NCBI GenBank assembly: GCA_949752735.1
Contig: OX457052.1
Span: 16,337,149-16,401,148, forward strand
Reading direction: 5' to 3'
Origin: Lumbricus terrestris
Taxonomy: Eukaryota; Annelida; Clitellata; Crassiclitellata; Lumbricidae
Length of the DNA stretch: 64,000 nucleotides
Positions 44,401 through 56,924 of the stretch are shown here, piece after piece. The notes under the pieces are model-generated. The model was not told where the DNA came from. It saw only the letters and a program-made list of their open reading frames with translations, and searched no databases. How positions within the stretch are numbered: the first letter of the stretch is position 1; each line of letters opens with the position of its first letter. A program made the translations under genes and the position numbers.

Positions 44401-47400
44401 AGCATCAATATATTAAACATATTCAATCAACAGCATCAATATATTAAACATATTCAATCAAAAGCATCAATATATTAAACATATTCAATCAAAACATCAA
44501 TATATTCAAAATATTCAATCAAAAGCATCAATATATTCAACATATTCAATCAAATACATCAATATATTCCATATATTCAATCAAAAGCATCAATATATTC
44601 AACATATTCAATCAAAAAGCATCAATATATTCAACATATTCAATCAACGACGTCAATATATTCAACATATTCAATCAACGACATCTATATGTTCAATATA
44701 TTCAATCAAAAAGCATCAATATATTCAACATATTCAATCAACGCCATCAATATATTAATCATATACCTATTCAATCAAAAACATCAATATATTCAACATA
44801 TTCAATCAAAAGCATCATTATATTCAACATATTCAATCAAAACATCAATATATTCAATAAATTCAATCAAAAGCATCAATAAATTCAACATATTCAATCA
44901 AAAACATCAATATATTAAACATATTCAATCAACGACATCAATATATTCAACAAATTCAATCAAAAACATCAAAATATGAAACTTATTCAATCAAAAACAT
45001 CATTATATTCAACATATTCAATCAAAACATCAATATATTCAATATTTTCAATCAAAAGCATCAATATATTAAACATATTCAATCAACAGCATCAATATAT
45101 TAAACATATTCAATCAAAAGCATCAATATATTAAACATATTCAATCAAAAGCATCAATATATTCAACATATTCAATCAAAAAGCATCAATATATTCAACA
45201 TATTCAATCAACGACATCAATATATTCAACATATTCAATCAATGACATCTTTATGTTCAATATATTCAATCAAAAAGCATCAATATATTCAACAGATTCA
45301 ATCAACGACATCAATATATTCAACATATTCAATCAAAAACATCAATATATTCAACATATTCAATCAAAAACATCAATATATTAAACATATTCAATCAAAA
45401 ACATCAATATATTAAACATATTCAATCAAAAGCATCAATATATTCAATATATTCAATCAACGACATCAATATATTTAACATATTCAATCAAAAACATCAA
45501 TATATTCAACATATTCAATCAAAAACATCAATATATTAAACATATTCAATCAAAAACATCAATATATTAAACATATTCAATCAAAAGCATCAATATATTC
45601 AATATATTCAATCAAAAGCATCAATATATTCAACAAATTCAATCAAAAACATCAATAAATTAAACATATTCTATCAAAAACATCATTATATTCAACATAT
45701 TCAATGAAAACATCAATATATTCAATATATTCAATCAAAAGCATCAATATATTAAACATATTCAATCAACAGCATCAATATATTAAATATATTCAATCAA
45801 AAGCATCAATATATTAAACATATTCAATCAAAACATCAATATATTCAATATATTCAATCAAAAGCATCAATATATTCAACATATTCAATCAAAAACATCA
45901 ATATATTCCATATATTCAATCAAAAGCATCAATATATTCAACATATTCAATCAAAAAGCATCAATATATTCAACATATTCAATCAACGACGTCAATATAT
46001 TCAACATATTCAATCAACGACATCTATATGTTCAATATATTCAATCAAAAAGCATCAATATATTCAACTTATTCAATCAATATGATCAATGTATTGAACA
46101 TATTCAATCAACAGCTTCAATGTATTTAATATATTCAATCAGCAACATCAACATGTTCAATGCATCCAATCAACAACATCAACATATTGAACAAATTCAA
46201 TCAACAGCATCAACATATTCAATATACTCAATCAACAACATCAACATATTCAATATTCTCAATCAACAACATCAACATGTTCAACATATTCAATCAACAG
46301 CATCAACATATTCAAGATACCCAATAAACAACATCAATATATTCAACACATTCAATCAACGACATCATTATATTGAACATATTCAATCAAAAGCATCATT
46401 ATATTAAAGATATTCAATCGACGACATCATTATATTCCACATATTCAATCAACAACATCAATATATTAAACATATTCAATCAAAAACATCAATATATTCA
46501 ACATATTCAATCAAAAAGCATCAATATATTCAACAAATTCAATCAAAAACATCAATATATTCAACATATTCAATCAAAAGCATCAATATATTCAACATAT
46601 TCAATCAAAAAGCATCAATAAATTCAACATATTCAATCAACGACATCAATATATTCAACATATTCAATCAACGACATCAATATATTCAATATATTCAATC
46701 AAAAATCATCAATATATTCAACATATTCAATCAACAGCATCAATATATTCAACATATTCAATCAAAAACATCAATCTATTCAATATATTCAATCAAAAGC
46801 ATCAATATATTCAACATATTGAATCAAAAAGCATCAATATATTCAACATATTCAATAAACGACGTCAATATATTCAACATATTCAATCAACGACATCTAT
46901 ATGTTCAATATATTCAATCAAAAAGCATCAATATATTCAAAATATTCAATCAACGACATTAATATATTAAACATATTCAATCAAAAACATCAATATATTC
47001 AACATATTCAATCAACGACATCAATATATTAAACATATTCAATCATAAACATCAATATATTCAACATATTCAATCAAAACATCATTATATTCAATATATT
47101 CAATCAAAAACATGAATATATTCAATATATTCAATCAAAAACATCAATATATTCAATATATTCAATCAAAAGCATCAATATATTCAACATATTCAATCAA
47201 AAAGCATCAATATATTCAACATATTCAATCAACGACATCAATATATTCAACATATTCAATCAATGACATCTCTATGTTCAATATATTCAATCAGAAAGCA
47301 TCAATATATTCAACAGATTCAATCAACGACATCAATATATTCAACATATTCAATCAAAAACATCAATATATTCAACATATTCAATCAAAAACATCAATAT

Positions 47401-48036
47401 ATTAAACATATTCAATCAAAAACATCAATATATTAAACATATTCAATCAAAAGCATCAATATATTCAATATATTCAATCAAAAGCATCAATATATTCAAC
47501 ATATTCAATCAAAAAGCATCAATATATTCAACATATTCAATCAACGACGTCAATATATTCAACATATTCAATCAACGACATCTATATGTTCAATATATTC
47601 AATCAAAAGCATCAATATATTCAACATATTCAATCAAAAACATCAATATATTAAACATATTCAATCAACGACATCAATATATTCAACATATTCAATAAAA
47701 AACATCGATATTTTAAACATATTCAATCAAAAGCATCAATATATTAAACATATTCAATCAAAACATCAGTATATTCAATATATTCAATCAATAGCATCAA
47801 TATATTAAACATATTCAATCAACAACATCAATATATTCAACATATTCAATCGAAAGCATGAATATATTAAACATGTTCAGTTAAAACATCAATATATTCA
47901 ACATATTCAATCAAAAGCATCAATATATTCAGCATATTCAATCAAAAACATCAATAAATTAAACATATTCAATCAAAACATCAATATATTCCACATATTC
48001 AATCAACGACATCAATGTATTAAACATATTCAATCA
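35500..48036. repeat. 31-bp AT-rich satellite array, about 12.5 kb (about 400 units)
   Basis: Head-to-tail units combining CATCAATATATTCAACATAT with TCAATCAAAAG. Variants change AAAAG to AACGA, AACAG or AAAAA and TTCAAC to TTAAAC, TTCAAT or TTCCAT. Unit length is mostly 30-32. The plus strand is nearly free of G. Since 31 is not a multiple of three, three units make a 31-codon period; none of the three plus frames of the basic unit contains a stop. The TTAAAC variants introduce TAA, so ORFs reach only about 175 codons. A higher-order pattern is visible: the first 430 bases (35541-35970) recur at about 46049-46490. I regard all ORFs here as non-coding. Confidence 0.97.
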
Positions 48037-48129
48037 GGCTTTCTTCTTCTTGTGTAAATCCAACGGTGCTTAATGGTGCCAAGGGTGCAATTATTGCACA
48101 CACGATGCATGTAAATCCACAAACGCACA

Positions 48130-48262
48130 CGCGTACGCAATACATCTATAATAATTATTATAATATACACACTGAAATAATCACAAGCACACATATACAC
48201 ACACGCACACAAACACACACGCACATGCACGCGCACACACATTAGTGGGGTTACTCGTGTGT
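48130..48262. repeat. CA-rich microsatellite
   Basis: Dispersed (CA)n and GCACAC words. Confidence 0.8.
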
Positions 48263-48466
48263 GTGTGCGTGTGCACATTAGTGCAGAAAATAAATGTACG
48301 TCATAAATACTAATCATCATTCATTCCTTCACATTATATGATTATCATCACATCATCACCATCATTAGCATCATCATCATCATTAAAACATCAATAGACT
48401 TTATATTGTATAGTCATATTTATATATCATCGTATGCGTCATTGTCATCGTACTCTGTCTCTAACT

Positions 48467-48680
48467 CCTTTCTTCTTCTTCTTCTTCTTCTTCTTCTTCT
48501 TCTTCTTCTTCTTCTTCTTCTTCTTCTTCTTCTTCTTCTTCTTCCCCTCCTCCTCCTCCTCCTCCTCCTCCTCCTCCTCCTCCACCTCCTCCTCCTCCTC
48601 CTCCTCCTCCTTTTCATCATAATCATCGTCATCATCATTATCATCATCATGGTCGTCATCATCGTCATCGGCATCATCGT
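48467..48680. repeat. CTT, CCT and ATC trinucleotide tracts
   Basis: (CTT)n of about 75 bases, then (CCT)n of about 65 bases, then (ATC)n. Leu, Phe, Ser, Arg and Lys homopolymer ORFs are translations of the tracts. Confidence 0.95.
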
Positions 48681-49109
48681 AGTCACGAAGCTTGCACCAA
48701 TTCATGCAACGATTCTCTATTAAATGCTCTGACCGAATTTTTTGGAGTAGGCCTACTTACTTTAAACATAGAACCTCATTCAAACTCATAATATCCGTTG
48801 TCTCTTTAGTTTAAGGCATAAGTTCTGTACATATCAAACGTTACATGTACTATTATTGCACATGTACGCTGTCCCCACAAATTCATCCGTTTGCATGGTT
48901 CACTACGGTTCACTTTGTACTGCTCTGCCCATATTCATAACACGTGATTTGAAATAATTTTTGAAACGATTAACAAGTTTTATGTTCCGCAATGTCGAAC
49001 AAACACTCATTATATGTTCGCGTGAGATGGTAATTGGTAAGAAGGTTGTGGCCACTGGCCAGACATTATTTTGTCCTTTCGATACCGAAACATTTACTAG
49101 CCTACTACT

Positions 49110-49284
49110 ATGCTATACTGCTACTGCTACTACTACTGCTACTGCTACTGCTACTGCTACTGCTACTGCCACTGCTACTGCTACTGCCACTGCTACTGCT
49201 ACTGCTACTTCTACTGCCACTGCCACTGCCACTGCCACTACCACTGCCACTGCCACTGCCACTGCCACTGCCACTGCTACTGTC

Positions 49285-49317
<33 letters not shown>

Positions 49318-49332
49318 ACTACTACTACTATG
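49110..49332. repeat. ACTGCT/ACTGCC hexanucleotide and GCT tract
   Basis: (ACTGCT)n, (ACTGCC)n, then (GCT)n and (ACT)n. Ala-Thr and Ser-Gly ORFs through it are artefacts. Confidence 0.93.
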
Positions 49333-49623
49333 TGATTTATTTGTAAACGCTGTCAATCATTTCAAAACAATCATCATCACACTCTTAAACATCATATAAT
49401 TGAAGTGCAGCTGCCAGGTATCCATGGAAACTACGGCAATTTCATTCAAGCTGTTTCTGCTCTTGGGAGCATGACGATCAAACAGCTCTTACGCTCTTAC
49501 AGTCATAAGTATTCCTTAATCAGTCTGTCGTCCCATCATGATTCGCCAGAAGACGCATCACATGCACATTGCACAGATATCCGAATATATAATTCGTCGA
49601 AATGAAAGACAAATTGAATGATT

Positions 49624-50155
49624 AGCCTACTCCTCCTCCTGCTCCTCCTCCTCCTGCTCCTCCTCTTCTTCTCCTCCTCTTCTTCCTCCTCTTTCTCCTC
49701 TTTCTCCTCCTTGTCCTTCTTCTCCTTCTCCTCTTCTTCCTCCTCATCCTCTTCCTCCTCCTCGTCCTTCTTCTCCTTCTCCTCCTTCTTCTCCTCCTCC
49801 TTATCTTCCTCCTCCTTCTGCTCCTCCTCCTCATCTTCCTCCTCCTTCTCTTTCTCCTGCTCCTTCTTCTCCTTATCCTTCTCCTCCTCCTCTTCCTCTT
49901 CCCCGTCCTCCTTCTCCTCTTCTTCCTCCTCCTACTCCTTCTCCTCCTCTTCCTCCTACTCCATCTACTCCTCCTCCTTTTCTTCTCCTCCTCGTCCTCT
50001 TCTCCCTCCTTCTACTCCTCCTCTTATTCCTCCTACTCCTTCTCGTCTTCCTCCTTCTTCTCCTCCTTCTCCACCTGCTCCTAATCCTCCTCGTTTTCGT
50101 CCTTCTTCTTCTCTTCCTCCTCTTCCTCCTCCTCCTCCTCCTATTCCTCCTCCAT
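49624..50155. repeat. TCC/TTC polypyrimidine tract, about 530 bases
   Basis: Mixed (CTC)n and (CTT)n with almost no purine on the plus strand up to about 49930 and scattered A afterwards. Ser-, Arg- and Gly-rich ORFs are artefacts. Confidence 0.93.
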
Positions 50156-50617
50156 GTGGCTCGGCGCCTTCCTGCTGCTTCATCTGGTTGAGGATAGAAC
50201 GGAGGAGTTTTTAAAGTTGCACCGAGATTGAATTGATTAGGAAGAGACAGACGACGGAATGCGATTGATGTTCGCACCACAATCAACCGACGAAAGAAGC
50301 TTCGGTCATCAATCAATGGCAGTGATTGAAATTACGACAAACACATGTCTCTCTCTCTATATATATATGTACAGAAACTCATGTACCATATACATATATA
50401 TATATATACATATATATGCACGCATACGCATTTGTATATGCGTGTATGTATAAACCGGTCTTTGTATAATTTTATGTGTACATGGATTTAATTGAATTAT
50501 AAATATTGGGAATACTAGTGCAGATCATAATTATGCCAACCCAAAGATGTAAACTCAGACATTGACAGCGAAATAGAGTAATAGAGGTACAAAAGATGCT
50601 GCAAAGTGTCAGTCTTA

Positions 50618-50960
50618 GAAGTGTCTGTTGTTATAGTTGTAATAGTAGCAGTATTAATTGCAGCAGTAGTAGTAATAGTAGTAGTAGTTTTAGTTGCAGT
50701 TGTAGTAATAGTTGTAGTAGTAGTTGCAGCAGTTTTAGTAGCAGCCACATATTAGTTCCAGTATCAGTAGTATAGTAATAATAGTAATAGTAATCATAGT
50801 AGTAGCGGTGGTAGTATATAGTAGTAGCAGTATCAGTAATGGTGTTAGTCGTATTAGTAGTATAGTAGCACTATAGTAGTAGCAGTAGCAGCAGCAGCAG
50901 TAGTGGCAGTTGTTGTAGTAATAATGGTATCAATATTAGTAGTATAGGCTAATAGTAATA
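50618..50960. repeat. AGT trinucleotide-rich tract
   Basis: Imperfect (AGT)n and (AGC)n with TTGTAG interruptions. Confidence 0.85.
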
Positions 50961-51309
50961 CCAGTTAATCTAAGGTCCTTATAGGTTGAAACGTTTGCCA
51001 TGCATGCATTCCGATATATATACATCATCTAAAGTTTCGGAATTAAAATTCAATACATCTTAGCAAAAGGACGATAATTATTATTATTATGGGAGGTCTT
51101 CGATATCATCTGCTGAACATCTTCCTGTTGCAATTCCTCATCTTCATTGTCACTTGGATTTCTGAACACTAAATACGGTGTCCACTACCACTCTGAATGG
51201 GAATTCTTAGGGTGCGCTGTATAAATTTAGATGGGAGGGGCGCTATATGCATGTGAAAGTTGGCATACCGCCAGTAGATTCTCAAGTTACCTCAGAGTGC
51301 CTCTTAAAC

Positions 51310-52243
51310 CAGTGTTTAATCTAGACGTCTCTGGGGGGGAGGAAAGTTCCCCCCCCCCAGGATTGACATTTCCCCCCCCCCGAAAAAATTGACGAAATGA
51401 TATTGGTTTTTAGTTACTGCTTTCGTCATTGTTTTACATGAAGTGTTATAATATATCGTGATATTAGTTATTATTATATGATTATAATGACATTATTTTA
51501 CTACTATAATATATGATACTATCATGTTAAGATGACACCTTAAAATTCAGCCTTGCAATGTGGAAATTCAAAAAGTTTCTAATAAGTCACTGAAAAATTA
51601 CAGCTATTTTGTTAAGATGACCCCTTAAAATGCTGCCATTGCAATGTGGAAATTCAAAAAGTTTCTAATGGGTCACTGAAACAGTACAGCTATTTTGTTA
51701 AGATGACCCCCTAAAATGCTGCCATTGCAATGTGGAAATCCAAAAATTTTCTAATGGGTCACTGAAACAGTACAACTATTTTTTAAGATGACCCCTTAAA
51801 ATGCTGCCATTGCAATGTGGAAATCCAAAAATTTTCTAATGGGTCACTGAAAAAGTACAGCTATTTTGTTAAGACGACACCTTAAAATGCTGCCATTGTA
51901 ATGTGGAAATTCAAAAAGTTTCTAATAAGTCACTGAAAAAGTACAGCTATCTTGTTAAGATGACCCCTTAAAATGCTGCCATTGCAATGTGCAAATTCAA
52001 AAAGTTTCTAATGGGTCACTGAAAAAGTACAGCTATTTTGTTAAGACGACACCTTAAAATGCTGCCATTGCAATGTGGAAATTCAAAAAGTTTCTGATGG
52101 GGAGGGGCGCATCCCCCTCCCTATACCCCTCCTCGTCTCGGTGCTACGTGCATCACGAGCGTCCTACGGACATTCAAATGTCTCCCCCCCCAGAAACCCC
52201 AATTCCCCCCCCCCCCAGAGGAGGGGGACTAGATTAAACACTG
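51310..52243. mobile_element. non-autonomous DNA element with 9-bp target duplication (934 bp)
   Basis: Terminal inverted repeats CAGTGTTTAATCTAG and CTAGATTAAACACTG are perfect over 15 bp. The flanking duplication CTCTTAAAC (51301-51309, 52244-52252) is exact over nine bases, or eight plus one shared base. Behind each terminus are C-runs or G-runs (CCCCCCCCC). The interior is an 86-bp array. No coding capacity; the superfamily is undecided between hAT and 9-bp-duplication families. Confidence 0.82.
51526..52097. repeat. 86-bp tandem array, about 6.7 copies
   Basis: Units of 85-86 bp starting GTTAAGATGACCCCTTAAAA and containing GCCATTGCAATGTGGAAAT and GTCACTGAAAAAGTACAGC. Copies differ at few positions. 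Confidence 0.92.
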
Positions 52244-52489
52244 CTCTTAAACTGTTAAAGATGAACCTTAATTGCGAGTAAACTTAGAGGTGAGTGGGCG
52301 CTATAGGGCCTATGCATGTGAAAGTCGGCATGCCACCACTAGATGCTCTAATTACCTCAGAGTGCCTCTTATACTGCTAAAGATGAACCTTAATTGCTCG
52401 CTTTAGATTGACATATAGATCATAGGGCACCTCTAAACGGTCTGTCTCGAAGAGAAGGCGTACAAATTTCAAATAACGGTATATTACGA

Positions 52490-53050
52490 TAGATTTGATC
52501 GGCGATTGCCGTAATGAATTGTAAATATGAGACCCTCTATTGTCGTCGTCGCCGGCAACCAGCGGACAGGCCTATCATGCAAGCATACCGAACGACGCCA
52601 TAGAGATAAATCACCGATGCCGAAATTCGGTCGCTTCGGTGCCAGACGACGCAAAGACCGAGAAATCGGCCTCGTGCGATCAATTAAACGGACCGATGCC
52701 CGATGCAGAGGGGGAGCCTGACAGGCGCTGCAACCGAATTGATCATCCAGTCTGTCGTCTTTCTTTTCTTCTTTTCGCGATCGCTTTGATGAATTAATTG
52801 AATAAATCTTTTCGCTGCCGCAACGCTTCCCTCCCTCCTCCTCCTCCTCCCTCCTCCTCCCTCCTGCTTCCTCCCTCCTCCTTCCTCCCTCTTTCCTCCT
52901 TCTTCTCGTAGACCTGGACCAACGGCGGTGGCGACGGCGACGGCGACGCTGGCGATCTAATAACATCTGATGCGTTGGCGACGCAACTGCTGCAGTGTGA
53001 TGTAAATTCGGCGAAAATTAGATGCCATCGGATATTATTCGATGTCATAT
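52490..53050. other. GC/CpG-richer island, possible exon or promoter
   Basis: Several frames are open on both strands (plus 52527-52721 and 52540-52797; minus 52966-52484) and the peptides are varied, but no start or motif decides. Contains a CTCCTC run at about 52830-52890. Might be an exon or CpG-rich promoter. Confidence 0.3.
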
Positions 53051-53069
53051 CAGGTCCGTCAGCGCTCAG

Positions 53070-53540
53070 TCTGTCTGTCTGCCTGTCTGTGTGTTGGTTG
53101 GTCTGTCTGTCTGTCTGTCTGTCCGTCAGCTTTCAGTCTGTCTGTGTGTCTGTCTGTTTGTCTGTCTGTCAGTCAAACTGTCTGTGCGTCAGCGTTCAAT
53201 CTGTCTGTCTGTTGGTTTGTCTGTCTGTCTGTTGGTTGGTTTGTCTGTCTGTCTGTCTGTTGGTTTGTTTGTTCGTTGGTTTGCCTGTCAGTTGGTCCTT
53301 TGTCTGGCCGAATGACTGACTGAATGACCGAATGTCATACCAGGTCCGTCAGTGTTCAGTCTGCCTGTCTGTCCTTCTGTCCGTTCACCTGTCTTTCACT
53401 TAGTCTGTCCGTCCGTCTGTCTTTCCTTCTGCCCATTGGTCTGTTTTTTTTCACTTAGTCTGTTTGTTTGTCCGTCGGTCTGTCTGTCTGTCTGTCTGTG
53501 GGTAGGTCGGCTTTGTCAGTCTGCTGTTGGTCAGTCATTC
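53070..53540. repeat. GTCT tetranucleotide tract with CAGT words
   Basis: Imperfect (GTCT)n. A segment around CAGGTCCGTCAG occurs twice (53051 and 53341). Ser-Val-Cys-Leu ORFs are artefacts. Confidence 0.9.
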
Positions 53541-53592
53541 AATGAGTCAGTTGGCCAGCCAGTCGATAAGAAGGTCGCTCTCTCTCTCTCTC

Positions 53593-54037
53593 GGTCAGTT
53601 TGCCATTCGGTCAATCCTTCCCTCGGTCATTCGGTCAGTCATTCGGTCAGACATTCGGTCAGCCAGTCATTCGGTCGGTCATTCGGTCAGTCATTCGGTC
53701 AATGATTCGGTCAGTGATTCGGTCAGTCATTCGGTCAGTGATTCGGTCAGTCATTCGGTCAGTCACTCGGTCAGACATTCGGTCAATCATTCGGTCAATG
53801 TTTCGGTCAGTGATTCGGTCAGTCATTCGGTCAGTGATTCGGTCAATGATTCGGTCAGTCATTCGGTCAGTGATTCGGTCAGTCATTCGGTCAGTGATTC
53901 GGCCAGTGATTCGGTCAGTGGTTCGGTCAGTGGTTCGGTCAGTGATTCGGTCAGTGATTCGGTCAGTCATTCGGTCAGTTATTCGGTCAGTCATTCGGTC
54001 AGTCATTCGGTCAGTCATTCGGCCAATGATTCGGTCA
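53593..54037. repeat. 12-bp minisatellite, about 37 copies
   Basis: Units of ATTCGGTCAGTC/G with a few CAAT and GGCC variants. The 12-bp length keeps the frame, so long ORFs cross it on both strands (Ser-Val-Ser-Asp/His on plus, Thr-Asp-Arg-Met/Ile on minus). Confidence 0.95.
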
Positions 54038-54049
54038 GTCGCTCTGTCA

Positions 54050-54625
54050 ATCTGTCTGTTGTTGATCATTCCGTCATTCGTCTGACGAGACCCTCTCCGT
54101 TCCACAGACGTTACCTCCTCATCAGTCTCAGCATCCGGCGCATCTGCCGCATCACCATCACCATCACCAGTGACGAAACCACCGGCAGAAGCATCAGCAT
54201 CAGCAGCAGCCATGGCGGTTGCCTCCCACGAGGGAGCAGGAGGAGCCAGGGGAGCAGCGGGACAGCGAGACGAGCGACTGAGACGATCCATCAATCTCGT
54301 CTGGACATGTGACCGATGCCGTCTCCACGTCTCGTTATTACTCCATCTCAGCCGCATCGGCCGCCGCCGCATCAGCAGCCGCCGCAGCAGCCGCATCCTG
54401 ATGCTCAATGGAGTCGACATTCTTCGGCGGCCGATGCTTCCCTTGCCGCCGCCGCCACTGTCGCTGCTCCTGCTCCACTTGAACATCGGAGACGGTCGCA
54501 GTCCGTCGCTCCATCGGTGACATTCCTTACTGATAGATGCTCGACGAATGGTCGCCACTTGCACCTCTTCCACTTCAGCTTCAGTAGCAGCAGCAGCAGC
54601 AGCAGTCTAAGACCGTTGGATTAAA
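54050..54625. other. GC-rich island, possible exon
   Basis: A non-repetitive stretch with open frames on both strands. On plus, an acceptor-like CCGTTCCACAG near 54107 precedes a Ser/Ala/Pro-rich frame. On minus, a frame from 54523 includes GKHRPPKNVDSIEHQ followed by an Ala/Asp run. It ends in an AGC trinucleotide run (54585-54605). Composition is exon-like, but strand and product are undecided. Confidence 0.3.
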
Positions 54626-54639
54626 TGGCATCATCGCGG

Positions 54640-56760
54640 CGCACGACGAGGTGCCACCCGTCGTCAGTCGCTGTATCCGTGGCTTTCTATCTGACGATCG
54701 TAAAAGCTGTCCAGATCACAGGTAGGAAAGATGACGCAGCGGCCACCGGCGATTTTTAATTAAAGTCGACTGGCGTCGTAAGGGGGCAGCCGGGCGAATA
54801 ATTGGACGATTAATTGGACGATTAATTATAAGCGGAGAATAGTTATTAGACGAATTGCGAAGGCTGCGTGTTGTGCGGCAGTCGGTCAGTGTTCGAGTTT
54901 GCATGACAATTGACTTATTATACGAAGGAGATTATTATGTTCGCTGCGGAATTCGGTTAAGCCGCTATTATTAGGTTCGTTTGTTGGAAAAACTAAGAAA
55001 AAAAACTAAAGGTCACACCGCTATCAAACACAAAAAGCAGTTGATCAAATGGTATTTATATCTAAGATTTTCTTTGCCCAAGTCGTTGAATTTATCTTAG
55101 GTTGAGTGTAGAAAAGTTACATAAATTACATTAAGAAAAGATTACCTATTTTATGTTTATATGTGGGGCCTATATACTAGGCTAATCCGGTTAGATAATT
55201 TGTCGTTGCTATTTAAACACTGCAGGGTCACGGTGATTTTCTATATGACACGCGTGAGATGTAGGCCTATAATGTTTTTGTCATCTTTAGTAGGCAATAC
55301 AAAGTTGTGTGCCATGGTCTCAATTTGTCTCAATTTGTAGAGATAATCTGCAACCGCGGACACGAGCCGATGTGCATAATTGTAACACAGGCACAATTAC
55401 TACAGAGGCACAATTACTAAATTATGAAACGCCTGTAATCCGACACTCGCTTGACGCGCTGGTTAAGTCAAGTCTGTTACCTTTGATCAGTAGTCTTTGC
55501 TAAAATCTAGCATTTTAGTGACGATGCTGCAACAGCCTACAAGTGCAATTGTGCATGTGTAAAACGAAAGGCAAAATGGCGATGACCGAATATCCACTAA
55601 AATGTCTGAATATACGAATGCTTTCTCAAAGAACCTGCTCACTGTGCTCGTCTATACGGCCTGCAGTCATCAATGTTTAAGCGAAATAAAATTGCAACTT
55701 GGATACATGGCGCATGTAGCCTACTTTACAGAAACATTGCCCCTTTTTGATTTCCACCCAATTGATTGAAAATTAATGCTCTAGTTGACCGTATTGTAAT
55801 CCCAAAGTTACATTACTCTCTCGTTTCTCTTCGCTTCATTCTGAAAGCTGCGCCCCAACTTGACAGGTAATCCGTCTCAGCTCCATTTTGTTTGTCGCAG
55901 TGTAGAACTCGAGTGAAACAACATTCAGATACATTCATGATAAATTATATCCTAAGTTTTGATCTTCTCTGGCTCCATTGTACTTCGAAGAATTTCCATT
56001 TTACCTCGTTTCCATTGCGATCATTAGATTTTCGTCTTCTTATTTTCTTAATCCAGACAGATATATCTTTTAGTCCAGTCACGTATATGTACGATTCATA
56101 TTCTGCAGGAAGCGCCACATAAGCATCTATAGTAGTCTCATAAGATGAAACGGGAAAGCAGTATATAGTATCTCATGGCCTCCTATTTTCACGGCTTGTT
56201 AAGGTTCGATCATCACTAGGCCTACGTACTCTAATTAACTCCAGAGTTAATTCTTACACGGAAACTAAAAGCAAGCGGACTCACATAGTCTATTCGACCA
56301 AAAACTTTCATCCCGCATGTGAATAACGTGAACCATGCACCGACGATAAAATTTTGAAGAAGCCTGTATATACAACTATACGTGTGTCGTGCGAGATGCG
56401 ACATTGGATCGTTGTGTATGGCTAATGCAATATAATTGCCTAATGTCTTGTTTTACACTATAAATAATTATGAAGTATATTATTCGTCAGCGATGATTTA
56501 TAGACGCGAGGCTTTTGCCACGTATAATCATTTCACGTCCACCTGTAGGGCCTTGAAACAGACTACGTGTTGATGTATTATGGGAGGAAGCGAGGAATTA
56601 CGTTGCTATGGTGATTATACTATGCCGCTTTCAATCAGGAAATTGAGAACGTAGAGTTGGACGTAAACGGTGAGGAGAGGTTCAATGGAAGAAGTCGACA
56701 TATAATTAATTTATAGATGGACGCTGGTAAATGCTGTTACGGTTAAAGTATACCGTCAGT
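54640..56760. other. long non-coding interval, nothing recognised
   Basis: Unique AT-rich sequence with only short ORFs and two GGACGATTAATT direct repeats near 54805. No gene, RNA or element identified. Confidence 0.5.
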
Positions 56761-56761
56761 T

Positions 56762-56795
<34 letters not shown>

Positions 56796-56924
56796 TAGTG
56801 AATCAATGTCGCCTGCCATAATAATATAGCGCCTGTGTGATGTCTATATACTCGAACTGGCGCAACTATAATATCGGAGACCGAATGACGACACTAACCA
56901 TAATAAAATATTCTAACCCTATAG

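Larger units (their letters stand above)
51238..52400. repeat. two-copy direct duplication split by an insertion
   Basis: A segment of about 115 bp (GGCGCTATA, GCATGTGAAAGT, CTCAGAGTGCCTCTTA, AAGATGAACCTTAATTGC) occurs twice. The first copy (51238-51309 and 52253-52285) is interrupted by the element at 51310-52243; the second copy is 52287-52400. Confidence 0.75.

Noticed and set aside
35836..47405. ORFs of 60-175 codons rich in Ile, Asn, Tyr, Gln, Ser
   Set aside because: Openness follows from the unit lacking TAA/TAG/TGA in any plus frame; ORF ends fall wherever a TTAAAC variant occurs, with no preserved start or end.
35500..48036. CRISPR-like regular array
   Set aside because: Units follow each other without unique spacers, the genome is eukaryotic, and variants are scattered through the whole 31-bp unit.
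48420..50183. Poly-Leu, poly-Ser, poly-Arg, poly-Lys and Ala-Thr ORFs
   Set aside because: Direct translations of CTT, CCT, ACTGCT and TCC repeats.
53022..53323. Cys-Val-Leu-Ser-rich ORFs
   Set aside because: Translations of the GTCT repeat in three frames.
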